Source: Varroa destructor (taxonomy: Eukaryota; Arthropoda; Arachnida; Mesostigmata; Varroidae). From it: a stretch of DNA of 64,000 nucleotides. The stretch covers positions 37,145,042 through 37,209,041 of the forward strand of contig NW_019211456.1 in the NCBI RefSeq assembly GCF_002443255.2, in the 5' to 3' direction. The notes under the pieces were generated by a model that saw only the letters and a list, made by a program, of their open reading frames with translations, was not told the DNA's origin and ran no database searches. A program made the position numbers and the translations under genes. The first letter of the stretch is position 1. Every line of letters begins with the position of its first letter. Below are positions 44,536-55,129 of this stretch, piece by piece.

Positions 44536-44712
44536 ATGTCACAACTATTCAATCACGACAAATATATAAATCAATTTAAAAAAGCAAATATTCTGGAAAT
44601 GATATGGCCCGGCGATAATCCGACGTCAGATCTACTTGACTTCGCGAGAATCGCATCCGGTACTTCGACTCTGAAAACTTGTAAAAGTAGTTCAGCCCTA
44701 GTGAATAGTTAG
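44536..44712 (+). CDS. 58-codon ATG ORF, function unknown
   Basis: Reads MSQLFNHDKYINQFKKANIL.., ..WPGDNPTSDLLDFARIAS.. to ..SSALVNS. Balanced composition in AT-rich sequence, but no splice or polyA support. Confidence 0.2.
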   Translation: MSQLFNHDKYINQFKKANILEMIWPGDNPTSDLLDFARIASGTSTLKTCKSSSALVNS

Positions 44713-44719
44713 CGGTATT

Positions 44720-46220
44720 GGAATTGCCATTATTTGTTTGTTTATTTATTTAACCGCACTTACAAGTTTCAAGTTGCAGTTATAGGTAAGCCGTAAATAT
44801 AGATGATAAACAATCATCTCAGCTGTCTACAGCTGTGGTCTTTGATTGGACAAATATAGAAGAATAGTCATTGAGCGTTTATTACTGATCACCACGACTG
44901 ATTTACGCAAAACGGGGCATTCTAAATCGAAGAACTCTATGCTTGCTTGGAAAACAAACAGCGTATTTCAACATATAGAGCTTCCAAGAGAACTCGTGTA
45001 GTGTTTGATAAGTGTCAGATGGTTACACTTTTTACCGTTTACGTGTTATTATCAGTAAATGCATGATTTAGCGACCTGTGTCTATGTGTGTGTATTCGAC
45101 ACTGACTTGAGCCCGATTTGGCGCTAAGAAATGTATTGTATAACAAAAAATATAGACGAAGTGCTCCTTATTAAAAAAAAAAAAACAATACCGTACCTTT
45201 TTTTTAATCTCTATATTCAGGACACGACGAGTACAGAGCGGTCAGAAGACGTTGGACTTGTAGTATCTTGAGCATGGTGAGTGCTACATGTTGTAACACA
45301 CTTTTATACATAAAGATAATAGTCATATTTAACAAGTTCGTTTCTTATTTATGTATCCAAGTTAGGTAGATAAGTGCTTTGTTCCAAGCCGCCAATCTAC
45401 TCCTGCGCCATGGTGCGTTAAAAAGGTTCTTGGAAATTTTGTGCGCAATTACCTAGAAAGATGCCTGGTATGCATTGGAATACATTACTACTTGAGTAAC
45501 AATAAAAATGTACATGTATCTGATACATTAAAATATTAAAGGACAATTTGCTGGACAAGATCTTAGATATCACAACTGAATGTTTCATTTTTCAAAAAAA
45601 AACAATACTGACAAGCAGCACATATTGGAACAGGTACCTGCCAAGTTTTAAATCCTATCAAATCCTTGAGCGCCGGCAGCCGATTCCTCCCTTTGTAATG
45701 CCAGCGTAAATATCATTATATAACAATAAAATGCAAACCACAACGTTAAAGTGGACAGATATCAAACTCAGTACATTTTTTTTTATTTATGTACATAGGC
45801 AGCATGAAACAATAATATAACTTACGTTTAATGTGTACGTTAGTAAATTTAATCAGAGAATACCACTCTGGCTAATCGTTCCGTATATTTTAATGGATAT
45901 CTAACGGAAAAATCGCAGTGCAACTTTTTTTTCATCTAAAAAAGTCAACAGGTGAGTTGAATGAAGCTGTGTACAGCCCGATGTCCCACCCGAATTTTTT
46001 TTTGCCCCCTACCTAGCCCACCCGCCTCTACGCCTAAGATATTTACTTGATTGGCGTAGATGTCAGCCTAGCCCAGTGAGACTGGATCACGGCAGCGCAA
46101 CGCCGTCATTGTTTGCCCTCGTAAGGGCCTTGCATCAAGCATGTATTGTATACTGTCGCAAACGCATTCTGTGCACATGGTGGGAATACGTGTCTCAGCA
46201 GTGAGAGTCCTCTTCCCTCC
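44720..46220. other. AT-rich, no gene recognised
   Basis: (A)13 at 45173-45185 and (T)8 at 45198-45205 are separated by 12 bases and could fold back. No supported frame. Confidence 0.45.
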
Positions 46221-46224
46221 TCAG

Positions 46225-46538
46225 AGTGTCCCTGAGGCTCGCACGAAAGCTTAGCTCTATCCGAGCACGAGGTTCACTCTCCCGCGATATTGTCTTTCGC
46301 GTGCCTTGAAGAACAGACACCTTTCTCGCTTGACCCACCACCTCGTGCAACTTCGCTGACCCAAGGAAAGCAGAAGGTACTTTGCACGCTTGGCCAAGGT
46401 TCTATTTGTGTTTCGGATCAGCTGACCTCTGACGAAGTCCAAAGAGTGCGCACCGCCAATCAACACAGTAGGTTCCCCTCCGGAGCGTATAACAGCAGAG
46501 CCGCTTCCAGCCGAAGCTTATATCTTCGCGCCTCCTAG
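46225..46538 (+). CDS. candidate exon region behind a strong acceptor
   Basis: The acceptor gagtcctcttccctcctcag is near ideal. Two frames are coding-like after it. One reads VSLRLARKLSSIRARGSLSR.. to TGA at about 46308. The other, open from 46235 to 46538, reads ..EEQTPFSLDPPPRATSLT.., ..SDQLTSDEVQRVRTANQH.. to ..RSLYLRAS. A minus frame (46466-46257) is open too. Transcription is plausible; the frame is not settled. Confidence 0.25.
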
Positions 46539-46559
46539 ACGAAAGTACACATAGCTCCC

Positions 46560-46850
46560 TCGCCAACATACTTCGGTGCCAGCAACCGTTATCATCGCTA
46601 TTTAGCCATAGCTTTTCTGTATGTTAGTGCACGTTAAAAAAGAACCGTTCGTTGATTAGCTAATTCTTCGGCGACATTTCAGTGCATAGTAAAGCAGCTG
46701 GTTTCGAATAGTTAGCTCGTTTTGCCTGTTTTATCATTGTATCTGTCTTGGAAACAATGAGACAGAGATCACAAAGACTGTAATCACGTATCAAGATCGT
46801 ATAAAGAGCTTTATATAGGACCTCGAAAGTTCCAACACAACATTAAAAAA
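46560..46850. other. no supported gene
   Basis: Nothing seen. Confidence 0.4.
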
Positions 46851-46851
46851 G

Positions 46852-47061
46852 CTATATTTTTACGAGAAAAAAAAACAACTCCACATTCAGACGGCCTTCA
46901 GTACTCGCATCTTTGCTGGCTAACTGCGCGGTGATACGGTCGATTCGAGCAAGTTTCCACTGTGATATATTAGTTCGGTCTGACCCGGTAGATTTTTTGA
47001 AAGTAGTATCATTTAGCTTCTTATCGCAATACGTGAATAAGATAAATCGTGATAGAAACAT
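46852..47061 (-). CDS. 69-codon ATG ORF, function unknown
   Basis: ATG with A at -3 on the minus strand; reads MFLSRFILFTYCDKKLNDTT.., ..DRTNISQWKLARIDRITAQL.. and ..GRLNVELFFFLVKI. Lys/Asp/Thr-rich on this strand. It may be a fragment of an element or a small gene. Confidence 0.2.
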   Translation of the reverse strand: MFLSRFILFTYCDKKLNDTTFKKSTGSDRTNISQWKLARIDRITAQLASKDASTEGRLNVELFFFLVKI

Positions 47062-47615
47062 TATATTTAGTCTTCATGTAACATTTGATCGGCACGATAT
47101 TTTCACGAGAAATTTCTTCCCTAATTAGAATTTGTAATGAACATCTACCTGTTCGACACCATCGGTATAGAACAGTAATACTCTAAGCTCTAACCTGAAG
47201 GCATCCTAACCCATGTCCTTCTAGTGTTTTAACAAGCTAACTTGCTGATTGTAACGCCCGCTTCCTTGACATCTTGTTGAGTTACACGATCGGCGCTGCT
47301 TCCACTTGTCGATCCTGGTCCTCGCAGGACAAGTCGAAGTGCAGAACGAACAGTACTAGCAGCGGCCTTGATGGTAGCTCTCGTAGACTGGAAATAGTAA
47401 GCCTGCTGCCAAGTCTAATAGCGAGTGTGCGTAACAGTGTCCTTTATGAAAGCGTGACATGACTCAGCGGTTGCCTGGCTTCCTCGTCCAGGTCTCATTA
47501 CTAAACTCCGCTCAACAGTCGAGGGAGAAAGCGATATACAAGATAAAGAGTGGGACGAAGTGGAGTTGGCACGATGTTTCGACTCTGTTCTTATAAAACA
47601 CACTAACCTGCTAGG

Positions 47616-47842
47616 CTAACAGGCTTGGCAGTTACACAGGACTAGCTGAGATCTATTGAGAACAGAGCGCTGGAACGCCCGGAGCTGTTCGTTGTCGTCG
47701 CCATTGTCACCAAGAAATTGGCAAAAACTTAGGAACTGACTGACCGTGTTCATGGAAGACGAGGTGCAAAGGAACAACAGGTCCAAGATAGGCTGGTCTG
47801 CAAGGTTGAATTTAACACTCCATTCCTCCTTCAAGACCTTGC
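47616..47842 (-). CDS. candidate exon, 74 codons, function unknown
   Basis: The minus acceptor (aatatctttcctgagtctgcccgctag) opens a frame needing one base: KVLKEEWSVKFNLADQPILD.., ..TSSSMNTVSQFLSFCQFLGD.., ..NEQLRAFQRSVLNRSQLV.. and TAG after CNCQAC. The plus strand is stop-rich here. A donor GCAG|GTTAGT follows the stop within about 10 bases. This is one of the better minus-strand exon candidates, but I recognise no family. Confidence 0.35.
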
Positions 47843-47936
47843 CTAGCGGGCAGACTCAGGAAAGATATTGGTAAGTCTTTATCAAGGAAAAAGAGGCCAA
47901 GGTTATTGCGTTTTGACGGCCTACTAAATTAGCGAA

Positions 47937-48155
47937 GTGAAGTTAAGCCGTTACCTACCTCTAAGCTGGACTCTACGAAACTTCGCTCAGCTGTTGTACA
48001 GACGAACGGCCTTCTATATGTATAACGAGGTTGACTATAATTTAAGTTGGGGCGTAGACCGAGCAACTATCAGTCGAAATGCACCCGAGTCGTCTCTAAA
48101 TAAACAATACAAGCGAAATCTGAAAACGCTCATACGCTACAATGTACCTGGATAA
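47937..48155 (+). CDS. 72-codon ORF, function unknown
   Basis: The open frame reads ..LPLSWTLRNFAQLLYRRTAF.., ..NEVDYNLSWGVDRATISRN.. and ..RNLKTLIRYNVPG. The internal acceptor (ggactctacgaaacttcgctcag) would start it at LLYRRT. Composition is balanced. No polyA signal near. Confidence 0.25.
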   Translation: MKLSRYLPLSWTLRNFAQLLYRRTAFYMYNEVDYNLSWGVDRATISRNAPESSLNKQYKRNLKTLIRYNVPG

Positions 48156-49638
48156 TTCTTATAGAGGGATGGATAGATAGAACCTGTTTACTCAGAGAAA
48201 CTAATTGCTACTATGCCGGATTAGTTGTCACCCCACACCCTACGAGCTTATTTCAACGTGAAATGAAATCGAAATGCTGACACATCCCGTATGTCTTGCA
48301 TGGGATGATATTTCTCCTAGCTCCGCTACCTGGTCTGTACTCGGATTTCGTCCGGTGTTACGAGCTTGGACTGCTCGTTTCTGGTCCTCTTAGTCTCTCT
48401 GCAGTGTTTGTCTTTATACGGTAGCAGTATGACAGCAACACAATGGCTATCATTTGTATAATAACTGCTGCTGCTGCTGCTGTGAGCAATTGAGCCAGCT
48501 TCTAAATTGCCACGGGTCCGCCTGCCGGAGCAGTCATTGAAGAAACTAAATGATCATTTAGAGTAAAGCGACGGGAGTGTCCTGCACCGCTGCACGGCCA
48601 TTGCGACCAGCAGCGCTAACAGCGCCACCCCCTGTTTCGAAAGCTTCCATTCGCTTCTCTTCGTGCTCAACTCGTCCTTTGCTCAAGCACCCTCCGTCAG
48701 CGACAGTCTTTACTTTTTCAGACTTCTTCACTTTGTTACTAAGCGGCACCAACAGTGTGGGCTTGCTTCGGTTGCATTTGCTTGTTACAGCGGTTACATA
48801 CCTGGCAATCCTGCGGAGCTATGCTCTGTGCTAGAGAAGCCATCGAGCGCTATCGGGCCGCTGACGAGTCGTCTGACGAGTCCTCGCTCCTTGTCTGCTC
48901 CTTAGCTGCTGTGAACTGCTACTCAACGTCGAACTAACAACGACGACACCGCTTTTGCTGAAATACTATCTGTGTTTCTTCGTGTGTTTGTTGTGTGTGC
49001 GCGTACAAGAGAAGGTTGGCCACGAGATCTGCCAGCCACTTCCTTCGACTGCCTGTCTGGTTTGTTGTATAGGCAATGCAATGTCTCCCCACCCCCAACA
49101 AGCTGTCTTCTTCCGCCGCCCTCAGCAGCTATTTAACCCTGTGCAGTAGTGCACTGCGACGGTTTAAGGGCATGGGGTAATGGCGGAGAAAGAGAGGGAG
49201 CTAGAGGGGCTCTGCTGGATAGCGACCAAGCCAAAGCTTTCTGCGTTCACTTGCGAGTTGTGAAATTATGTTCATTTGTTACATCGTCGTGCGGGGCCGG
49301 TCCGACGAGCCGTCCACCCACATGGCAGATAGCCCTCAGCTTTTGGGGGCGCTAGCCAATCGTTTCATCCATCCCAACGTGCCTTAACGACTAAGCCCAT
49401 CAGGGTCGAGTGCGCCCGCGCATTCTCTTCTCCTAATACAAGACAGCAAAGAAGGAGCTCGTGGCGCCCAAAATGACGCCCTCAATCCACCATCCTGCCA
49501 CAGCCGCCGCCACCACTACTCCCTGCTAGTACTATTGTTACAACCGTGATGCCACCCCTTCCGTACCCAGTGCTAGTTCGGCTTGCGCCATCCTTCTTCG
49601 TCGTTCACTGCCAGCAATAGTAGCCATCGGATGAGCTT

Positions 49639-49658
49639 GGCCTGGCCTGGCCTGGCCT
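49639..49658. repeat. (GGCCT)4
   Basis: Four perfect GGCCT units. Confidence 0.95.
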
Positions 49659-49801
49659 GTGGCCGCCTTCGACCGCCTCCGCTCTCTGTGCAGCTCCCTA
49701 GGGAGCGCCGAGCCGAGACGATTATACACTCTGCCAATTTGGGTAACCCGACCTCTCCGCCCAGCCAGCGCACTCTGCTACGACCCCAATTCCGTTCTAA
49801 T

Positions 49802-49840
49802 ATGGCCCGGTTCACTCGCTGCCTGCACATCGCTCCCAAA
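49802..49840 (+). CDS. possible first coding exon
   Basis: ATG with A at -3 and G at +4 starts MARFTRCLHIAPK, ending in phase 0 at a strong donor (CCCAAA|GTAAGT). No matching downstream exon was found with confidence. Confidence 0.2.
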
Positions 49841-50084
49841 GTAAGTTCTGTCCGAGACCGCTGGAATGGGGCAGAACCACTTCCCATCAGTTCTCGGCTC
49901 GTAACCCTGTGGGACAACTCTAGTAGTAGCGGTAGGTGCCACTGTGATGCGACTACCTAGACTAGCTGCGGCCGCTACCACTCACTAGGGTTGGGTCGAA
50001 TCGGGGCGAGTTGGGTTTTAAAGAAGATAAGCCCAATTAGACGAGACCGGTTTGTACTTCAATCGCGTGGTCGTGGTGGTGGTT

Positions 50085-50132
50085 GTCGTCGTCGTCGTCG
50101 TCTTCGCCGTAGTGTACTACTACTACTACTAC
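50085..50132. repeat. (GTC)6 and (TAC)6 tracts
   Basis: GTC repeats at 50085-50102 are followed by TAC repeats at 50115-50132. Confidence 0.9.
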
Positions 50133-50179
50133 AATCGTGACGGTTCGACTGCAGCTCGGCTTATAACCGTGGCAACATG

Positions 50180-52200
50180 TCAGGTATCAAATACCAGCAT
50201 TGCACCACTGGTTTTCGATGTATAAGGACACGAATAGTATTGAACATCAACAGAGAAGAGAACAGGGCCTGATAATGCGCGAAGGACAACGTACAGTTGG
50301 AATCATGTGAGAATCATATGCTGAGGCCACTATTAGTTGTGGTTATCAAGGGCCTGTGGCAGCGCTCTGTAAAGCTGAATTCTCAGATCGAGATGATGTT
50401 CAAGCTGTTACATTACAAAGGAACATGCCGATCGTCGCTTTTTCGAAAAATGAAAAAATAGCGCGAGGAAGGGAGTGGGAGAAAATGAATGTTGGGGCAC
50501 TTCAATGAGCTGGTGGCACGAGGTTAGGGTCAAGGGAATAGGCAATCGGGAATAAGAGCAGCACTTCTCACTGTCGAGATGTATAATTGGCGGTAATTTT
50601 CAAAAATAACTCGACATAACCTTGCGCAGGCTCTTTTCATACACGAAGAAGAACAGCTCCAAGCTGTATCTGTATCTCTCCCTTCTCTCAAAGTAGAATT
50701 AGAGGTGTTAGCACCCCTGCTTCGTCTGCTCCGTAAAGTTAGGCCGTACACAGGCAAACAGAAGAACGGTGCTAAATTGGGAAACGAATAAAAACCCAGC
50801 TCCATGAACCAGCCACTTGATGTAATAATGGCTGACGGGCTAACAGGGACGGCGAAACACTTCATCATCAACGTCAAGCTGAGGTGCTATAGCAATCATC
50901 AAGAAGTGATGCTGACATCATTTAAAAGGTGTTTTATTTCACATGATCGTCTTCGATTCACCGGCGCATAGTTCGTCAATAGGCTCGCTAGTATGATACA
51001 TCACAGTTCTACGCTTTCGCCTTTCAGAGCATACAGACATCTCGAATCGCTGATTAGGCCTTAGGTTTTTCAAAAGACGAGAATCAGTGTCAAGTTTTAC
51101 GTAAAAGAGTCCTCGTTGTAGGGGCCAATGAGTTTCAAAAAACAGCTGACAGCGAGCCGAAAATTTGTTGCGAACTCAAGCAGGCTATCGCAGGAGCCTT
51201 GTTAATAGCTAGGCCTGTTCAGGAACAGCTGGTGGCTTCACTGTCGTGTTGCGATGTTGTTTTTTGAGAAGTCGTTGTAATACTGTAATAATATTAGTCG
51301 TTATATACACGTGTTATCGAAATAGTAATAGAGGACCGTCGGACACATGGCCACAAAAATCTGTTCGAGTTAGTCTGAAATTGTGTTCGAACAACACCAA
51401 ACGATTTTGCTCGTCGCCATGTTCTTTGAAGTGGAAGCTACACAGCAACAAAAAGGAGGCCAGACGACAACTGATATCGATATGATTTCGGTTCATCGAA
51501 AAATTTCAACTGCCGACACGAGAAGGCACCTGTCGTATGATGTCAACCGATGCTTCAAGGAAATATGAGGTTTCAAGGAAGATAAACGTAACCTGAAGCT
51601 GTGCCGGGCGTGAAGACCTCAAAACAACTTCGAGTTCAATAAAAATATTGTCTTGCGAGGCCTTACTAAATTCTCAGGGGGATTATACAATATCCGTCGG
51701 TAGAGAGTAACTATGCTATCAGACAATTCGTAAAGACTTAACTGAAACACAACGTGGCATCAGTCAAAAGTTCGATCAGCGCCCATAAAGTTGCCGTAAA
51801 TAAAAGTAAGTGAGTAACATACGCTCGTGTTGAAACAGTGTATTTATTTAGGCACAACAATTGGATGTATTTTCCGTCTAGAGTAAACCTGCATGGACTA
51901 TAACCCAGATCATAAATTCTAAACATATCGTACCTCCACTAGTTCTAAATGAGGCAGCATTATTGATACTACTTCCATTAACAGAAATACAATGGGTTGT
52001 CAGTTTGACTGATTTAGAAAACAATAAAATTCTCTCGAAATCGCCTAAGTTAAGTAGAACATTCACATGTACATATAGCTATAATCATGAAACAATTTCA
52101 TTCTTATCTTGAAATTTCCCATCTGAGGCGCGAATCTGTGTGTGAACACGTGCGGCTCTGCCCGTTCAATATGGTAGCGAAACGTACCAGCTCAAACAAC
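50180..52200. other. no supported gene
   Basis: The longest frame is minus 50877-50530 (115 codons), hydrophobic then Arg/Ser-rich, without splice support. A strong acceptor (ctacgctttcgcctttcag) at 51027 leads into stops. Confidence 0.35.
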
Positions 52201-52485
52201 AGTTTTGATTAGCGCGTATGATTTGCATAGACTTTAAGGGACCGGAGTGGAGGGCGAGCCTATTCACCGCACCTGTTTTTCCTGCAGCGACAATGTTGTG
52301 GGCGCACGTCACTGCCACCAGCGACAGTGGAAGTTATCATCAACGAGAGATCTCCTACTCAAAACTCAAAAATACCTTTCGAACACACTTTGTTGTGCTC
52401 CATTTGGCAAACTTCAGGACACTTCGGACAATAGCCGCCCTTGCTACCTCATCTCATCGAGACTGAGGCCAACGCGGGCGTGGTT

Positions 52486-52694
52486 ATGGCGGCTGCAGAG
52501 GCGGAAACAGCAGCGGTAGCAGTAGCGAACCTAGTGCCAATATCCCTGAAGGACCCTTCCTCGACCATTGGTTGCGCGAGACCGCTTCATATGCGCTCAC
52601 TTAATGTTGACAACTTATCTCCTGTGTCGTCAAATTGGATCGATAATGTCAGCTCCCGCTGTCGTCCTCTTCATCGCTTCCTCATCCCTATAAG
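52486..52694 (+). CDS. candidate first coding exon, function unknown
   Basis: ATG in a good context (G at -3, G at +4) begins an alanine-rich start MAAAEAETAAVAVANLVPIS, continues ..SSTIGCARPLHMRSLNVD.., ..SNWIDNVSSRCRPLHRFL.. and ends at a consensus donor (CTATAAG|GTACGT) with two bases over. Upstream, the same frame is closed by TAG, consistent with a 5' UTR. The acceptor at 53474 has a compatible phase. Start context, composition and donor together make this one of the stronger candidates. Confidence 0.35.
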
Positions 52695-53473
52695 GTACGT
52701 ATGACCGCATCGATGGCTGTTGGCTGCTTAGCGAGCAGAGACAAACGCAAGACTACCGCGGTAAGAGCGATGTCGCCGGAGATGCCAGCAACGTCTTGGT
52801 TGTGTTGTCGACATTATCATAATTGTTGAATAGAACAGGTATTGTCATACACCAAACATGTATGCACTCTAGTTTTAGACAACATTGTTCGGTATCTTTC
52901 TGTGTTTATCGTTCGAGACGAGTCTAAGGCAAGTATTTATCTTGATATCCTTATCTGACGAGATCACCGCTGACTGCAATCGCTGTATGCGGCGCCTGCA
53001 GAAGTGCTATATTGTATGCTGTAGTACGCTAATGGAAGTATGCACATGCAGGATAGTATCAGTGCATATTTAGTCGGCGAGGTTAAGTATAGGCAACGTA
53101 AACTAAGGCAAGGTGCGCAAGACAAACCGAGAGACTACGGAAGCTTTAAAAGGAGAGGGCAGAATAGGTTTAGTCCTACCAAGGCCATGAGATGGGCCTG
53201 AAGGTATCGGCGCTCCCGGAGTCGCACAGCTCGCTGACTGTTTGACTTCATTGACTAGACTGCGCGACTGTAAAGCAACCGAGTGTATGTGAATATAGTC
53301 ACTGTTGATTAAAGCGAATGAGCAGGCTGAAGGGGGGCGCGCGACGGGCGCCATCAACCGAGACCTACCAAACTACAGACCATCTAGTGATGTATGATGG
53401 CTTGGTTTTCGTCGCCTTCTTCATCGTCGTCGTCGCCATCGTTCAAGTTCGAGGCGTTCGTTGATCGTTGCAG

Positions 53474-53699
53474 AGCGCCGGATTGGGCTAGCTTCGTCTT
53501 AACAGACGGACGGTCTCAGGAGATTTGCAGGCAAACGACCGATTCGTACTCGGCTCGAAAAGGCACTAGAGGCAGAAATAGGAAAATTGACGAGTGGGCG
53601 CATCAGCAGCAGCTGTACACGGTCTGCGCAAAACTCTTGTCGCCGAGAAGGGGAGGACTGACACAAGGAGGACGCGACGAAAAAGGGAAACTAAGGTAG
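53474..53699 (+). CDS. candidate next exon of the 52.5-kb gene
   Basis: After an AG (gttcgttgatcgttgcag), the frame needing two bases reads APDWASFVLTDGRSQEICRQ.., ..RNRKIDEWAHQQQLYTVC.. to ..GGRDEKGKLR and stops. The phase agrees with the exon ending at 52694. A longer ATG frame from 53394 with a poly-Ser start includes it. The acceptor is only moderate. Confidence 0.2.
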
Positions 53700-54430
53700 T
53701 GCCAAGGGCTTCGGAAATGCTTGAAGAAGGGCATGGGTAACGGCATGAAGAAAGAGATCGACTTGCAGGAAAGCCGATGATAAAACTCGGAGGAGATCTG
53801 TCAAGGCACCATCTCTCTCGGGAAGGCTTGCCTTTGCCTGGCACGAAGGACGATTTCGTTTCTATTCTGCTTGTTGTTAAACGTATCTGAATGTTCCAGT
53901 AGCTCGATTTCATAGCTCTACCATTGATAAAATGTACCAAGAACAAAGCAGGCTTAAAGAGGGACTTTTATGGATTTGGGTAAAAAAAACTACTACCCTC
54001 GATCATTTTTTAGCCGGCCATTAGCGAGATACAAGAGAGACGGAGAAATAGAGAGAGCTATTACAATCGTCGAGTAAAACGTATGATTCTAAACGTTAGA
54101 TAGAGCATTTCATAACGTGTACAGTTATATCCGGTAATAGTAAGTGCCAAAAAGGTGGCAGCTAACTAAGAAGAAATATCTAGGTTAAACAACATTACCA
54201 CGTGAACTTTTCTAAGTATCGTATCCACATTCAATCAGCATATTTTTTAGATAATAGCCCAAAGGCTATCTTGTTTTAGTCCTGCCTTGGCTGTCATATC
54301 TTGTCCTTTATCCTTTCTATCTATATAGATATATATATATATAACAGGAAATAAAGCAAAAGAAAAACATTTGTCCTAACTGAGAATTTATATTGTACAC
54401 ACAATCGCCATCGCAGCGCTACTAGACGAT
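53700..54430. other. no supported gene
   Basis: Includes a short TA tract at about 54329-54343. The minus frame 53946-53566 is Ser/Arg-rich and looks like the shadow of the exon above. Confidence 0.35.
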
Positions 54431-54536
54431 ATTAAATACCTGATACATTTTGTCTCGATCTATGCGAGTATAGTACTCGTGTTTCATAACTACAGAGAGG
54501 CACGCACGCAGACACAGCAGTAACAATCATACTCAC

Positions 54537-54597
54537 AGATGGAAACCCCTGTTTCATTCTAAGCAGATTGCTTCTGTTCAGGACGAGAGCGACGGCC
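54537..54597 (-). CDS. candidate 61-bp internal exon
   Basis: The minus acceptor has a long pyrimidine tract (ctctttttcttgtccatctt.. then cccgccag) and the donor is CATCT|GTGAGT. One frame is open: AVALVLNRSNLLRMKQGFPS. It lies just downstream of the frame at 55110-54610 on the same strand, but no donor of compatible phase was found in that frame. Confidence 0.25.
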
Positions 54598-54609
54598 CTG
54601 GCGGGAGTT

Positions 54610-55110
54610 TTAAACAAGATGGACAAGAAAAAGAGAAAACGAAAAGCAACGCCCCTTGCGTGGACACAGCCATTTGTGTGGAATTACGAGTGAGCATTGG
54701 GCAGCAAACTGGGCGAGTGGCTGATCTCGCATGCTATCCACATGAGATACGTCGTTGTGCTTGCCTAGCAATTGCTCTTGAGCTACCCGCGTAGCTGTTT
54801 GCTGGTCGGCGCTACCTGCCAGTGCCGTAAGTGAGAAAAGCTGCGCTGACACGTTCATTCTATCCGAACGAACCCCCTGCAAATTTGTTTTGCGTTGTTG
54901 TTGTTGGTCGTACTCGTCTATAATGTTTCTTTTATCTGCGTCCAATCACACGTACAGTTTATCTTTGCCCACACTTAATTTCATTTCGACATATTGCCAA
55001 ACCCGTTCGCTATCGTACAGCACTAGCGACACCGGCACGTTCACTAGATCGTCGATTTGGCGGTCCGTTGCCGAAACCTTAAGTTCCAACTTCTCAGAGG
55101 CTAGCGTCAT
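54610..55110 (-). pseudogene. coding-like 167-codon frame broken by one TGA
   Basis: The minus strand reads MTLASEKLELKVSATDRQID.., ..PVSLVLYDSERVWQYVEMKL.., ..KDKLYV, then TGA (54948-54946), LDADKRNIIDEYDQQQQRKT.., ..AQLFSLTALAGSADQQTATR.., ..LAQFAAQCSLVIPHKW... The amino-acid pattern is uniform on both sides of the stop and the opposite strand is Ser/Leu-rich, so a single coding exon is likely. TGA could be a sequencing error, a null allele, readthrough, or a pseudogene mutation. The ..SLVLYD..VW.YVEM.L....L.V.LD.. spacing is loosely reminiscent of laminin-G domains, which is weak. A short upstream ATG-AAA-TGA overlaps the start. Confidence 0.4.
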
Positions 55111-55129
55111 TTCATTCTACCCATGCTAC

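Larger units (their letters stand above)
48400..50170. other. GC-rich island with multiple open frames
   Basis: Between 49538 and 49981 three minus frames and two plus frames are open together. The minus 114-codon frame (49917-49573) and the plus 125-codon frame (49583-49960) cannot both be real. Repeats are noted separately. Confidence 0.3.

Noticed and set aside
44581..44660. WPGDNPTSDLL as a second Tc1 SPDLNPIE motif
   Set aside because: The proline-glutamate core is missing and no flanking transposase sequence is seen.
45173..45205. A13/T8 fold as a terminator or element end
   Set aside because: Simple AT-rich slippage is sufficient; no repeat boundaries or target duplication.
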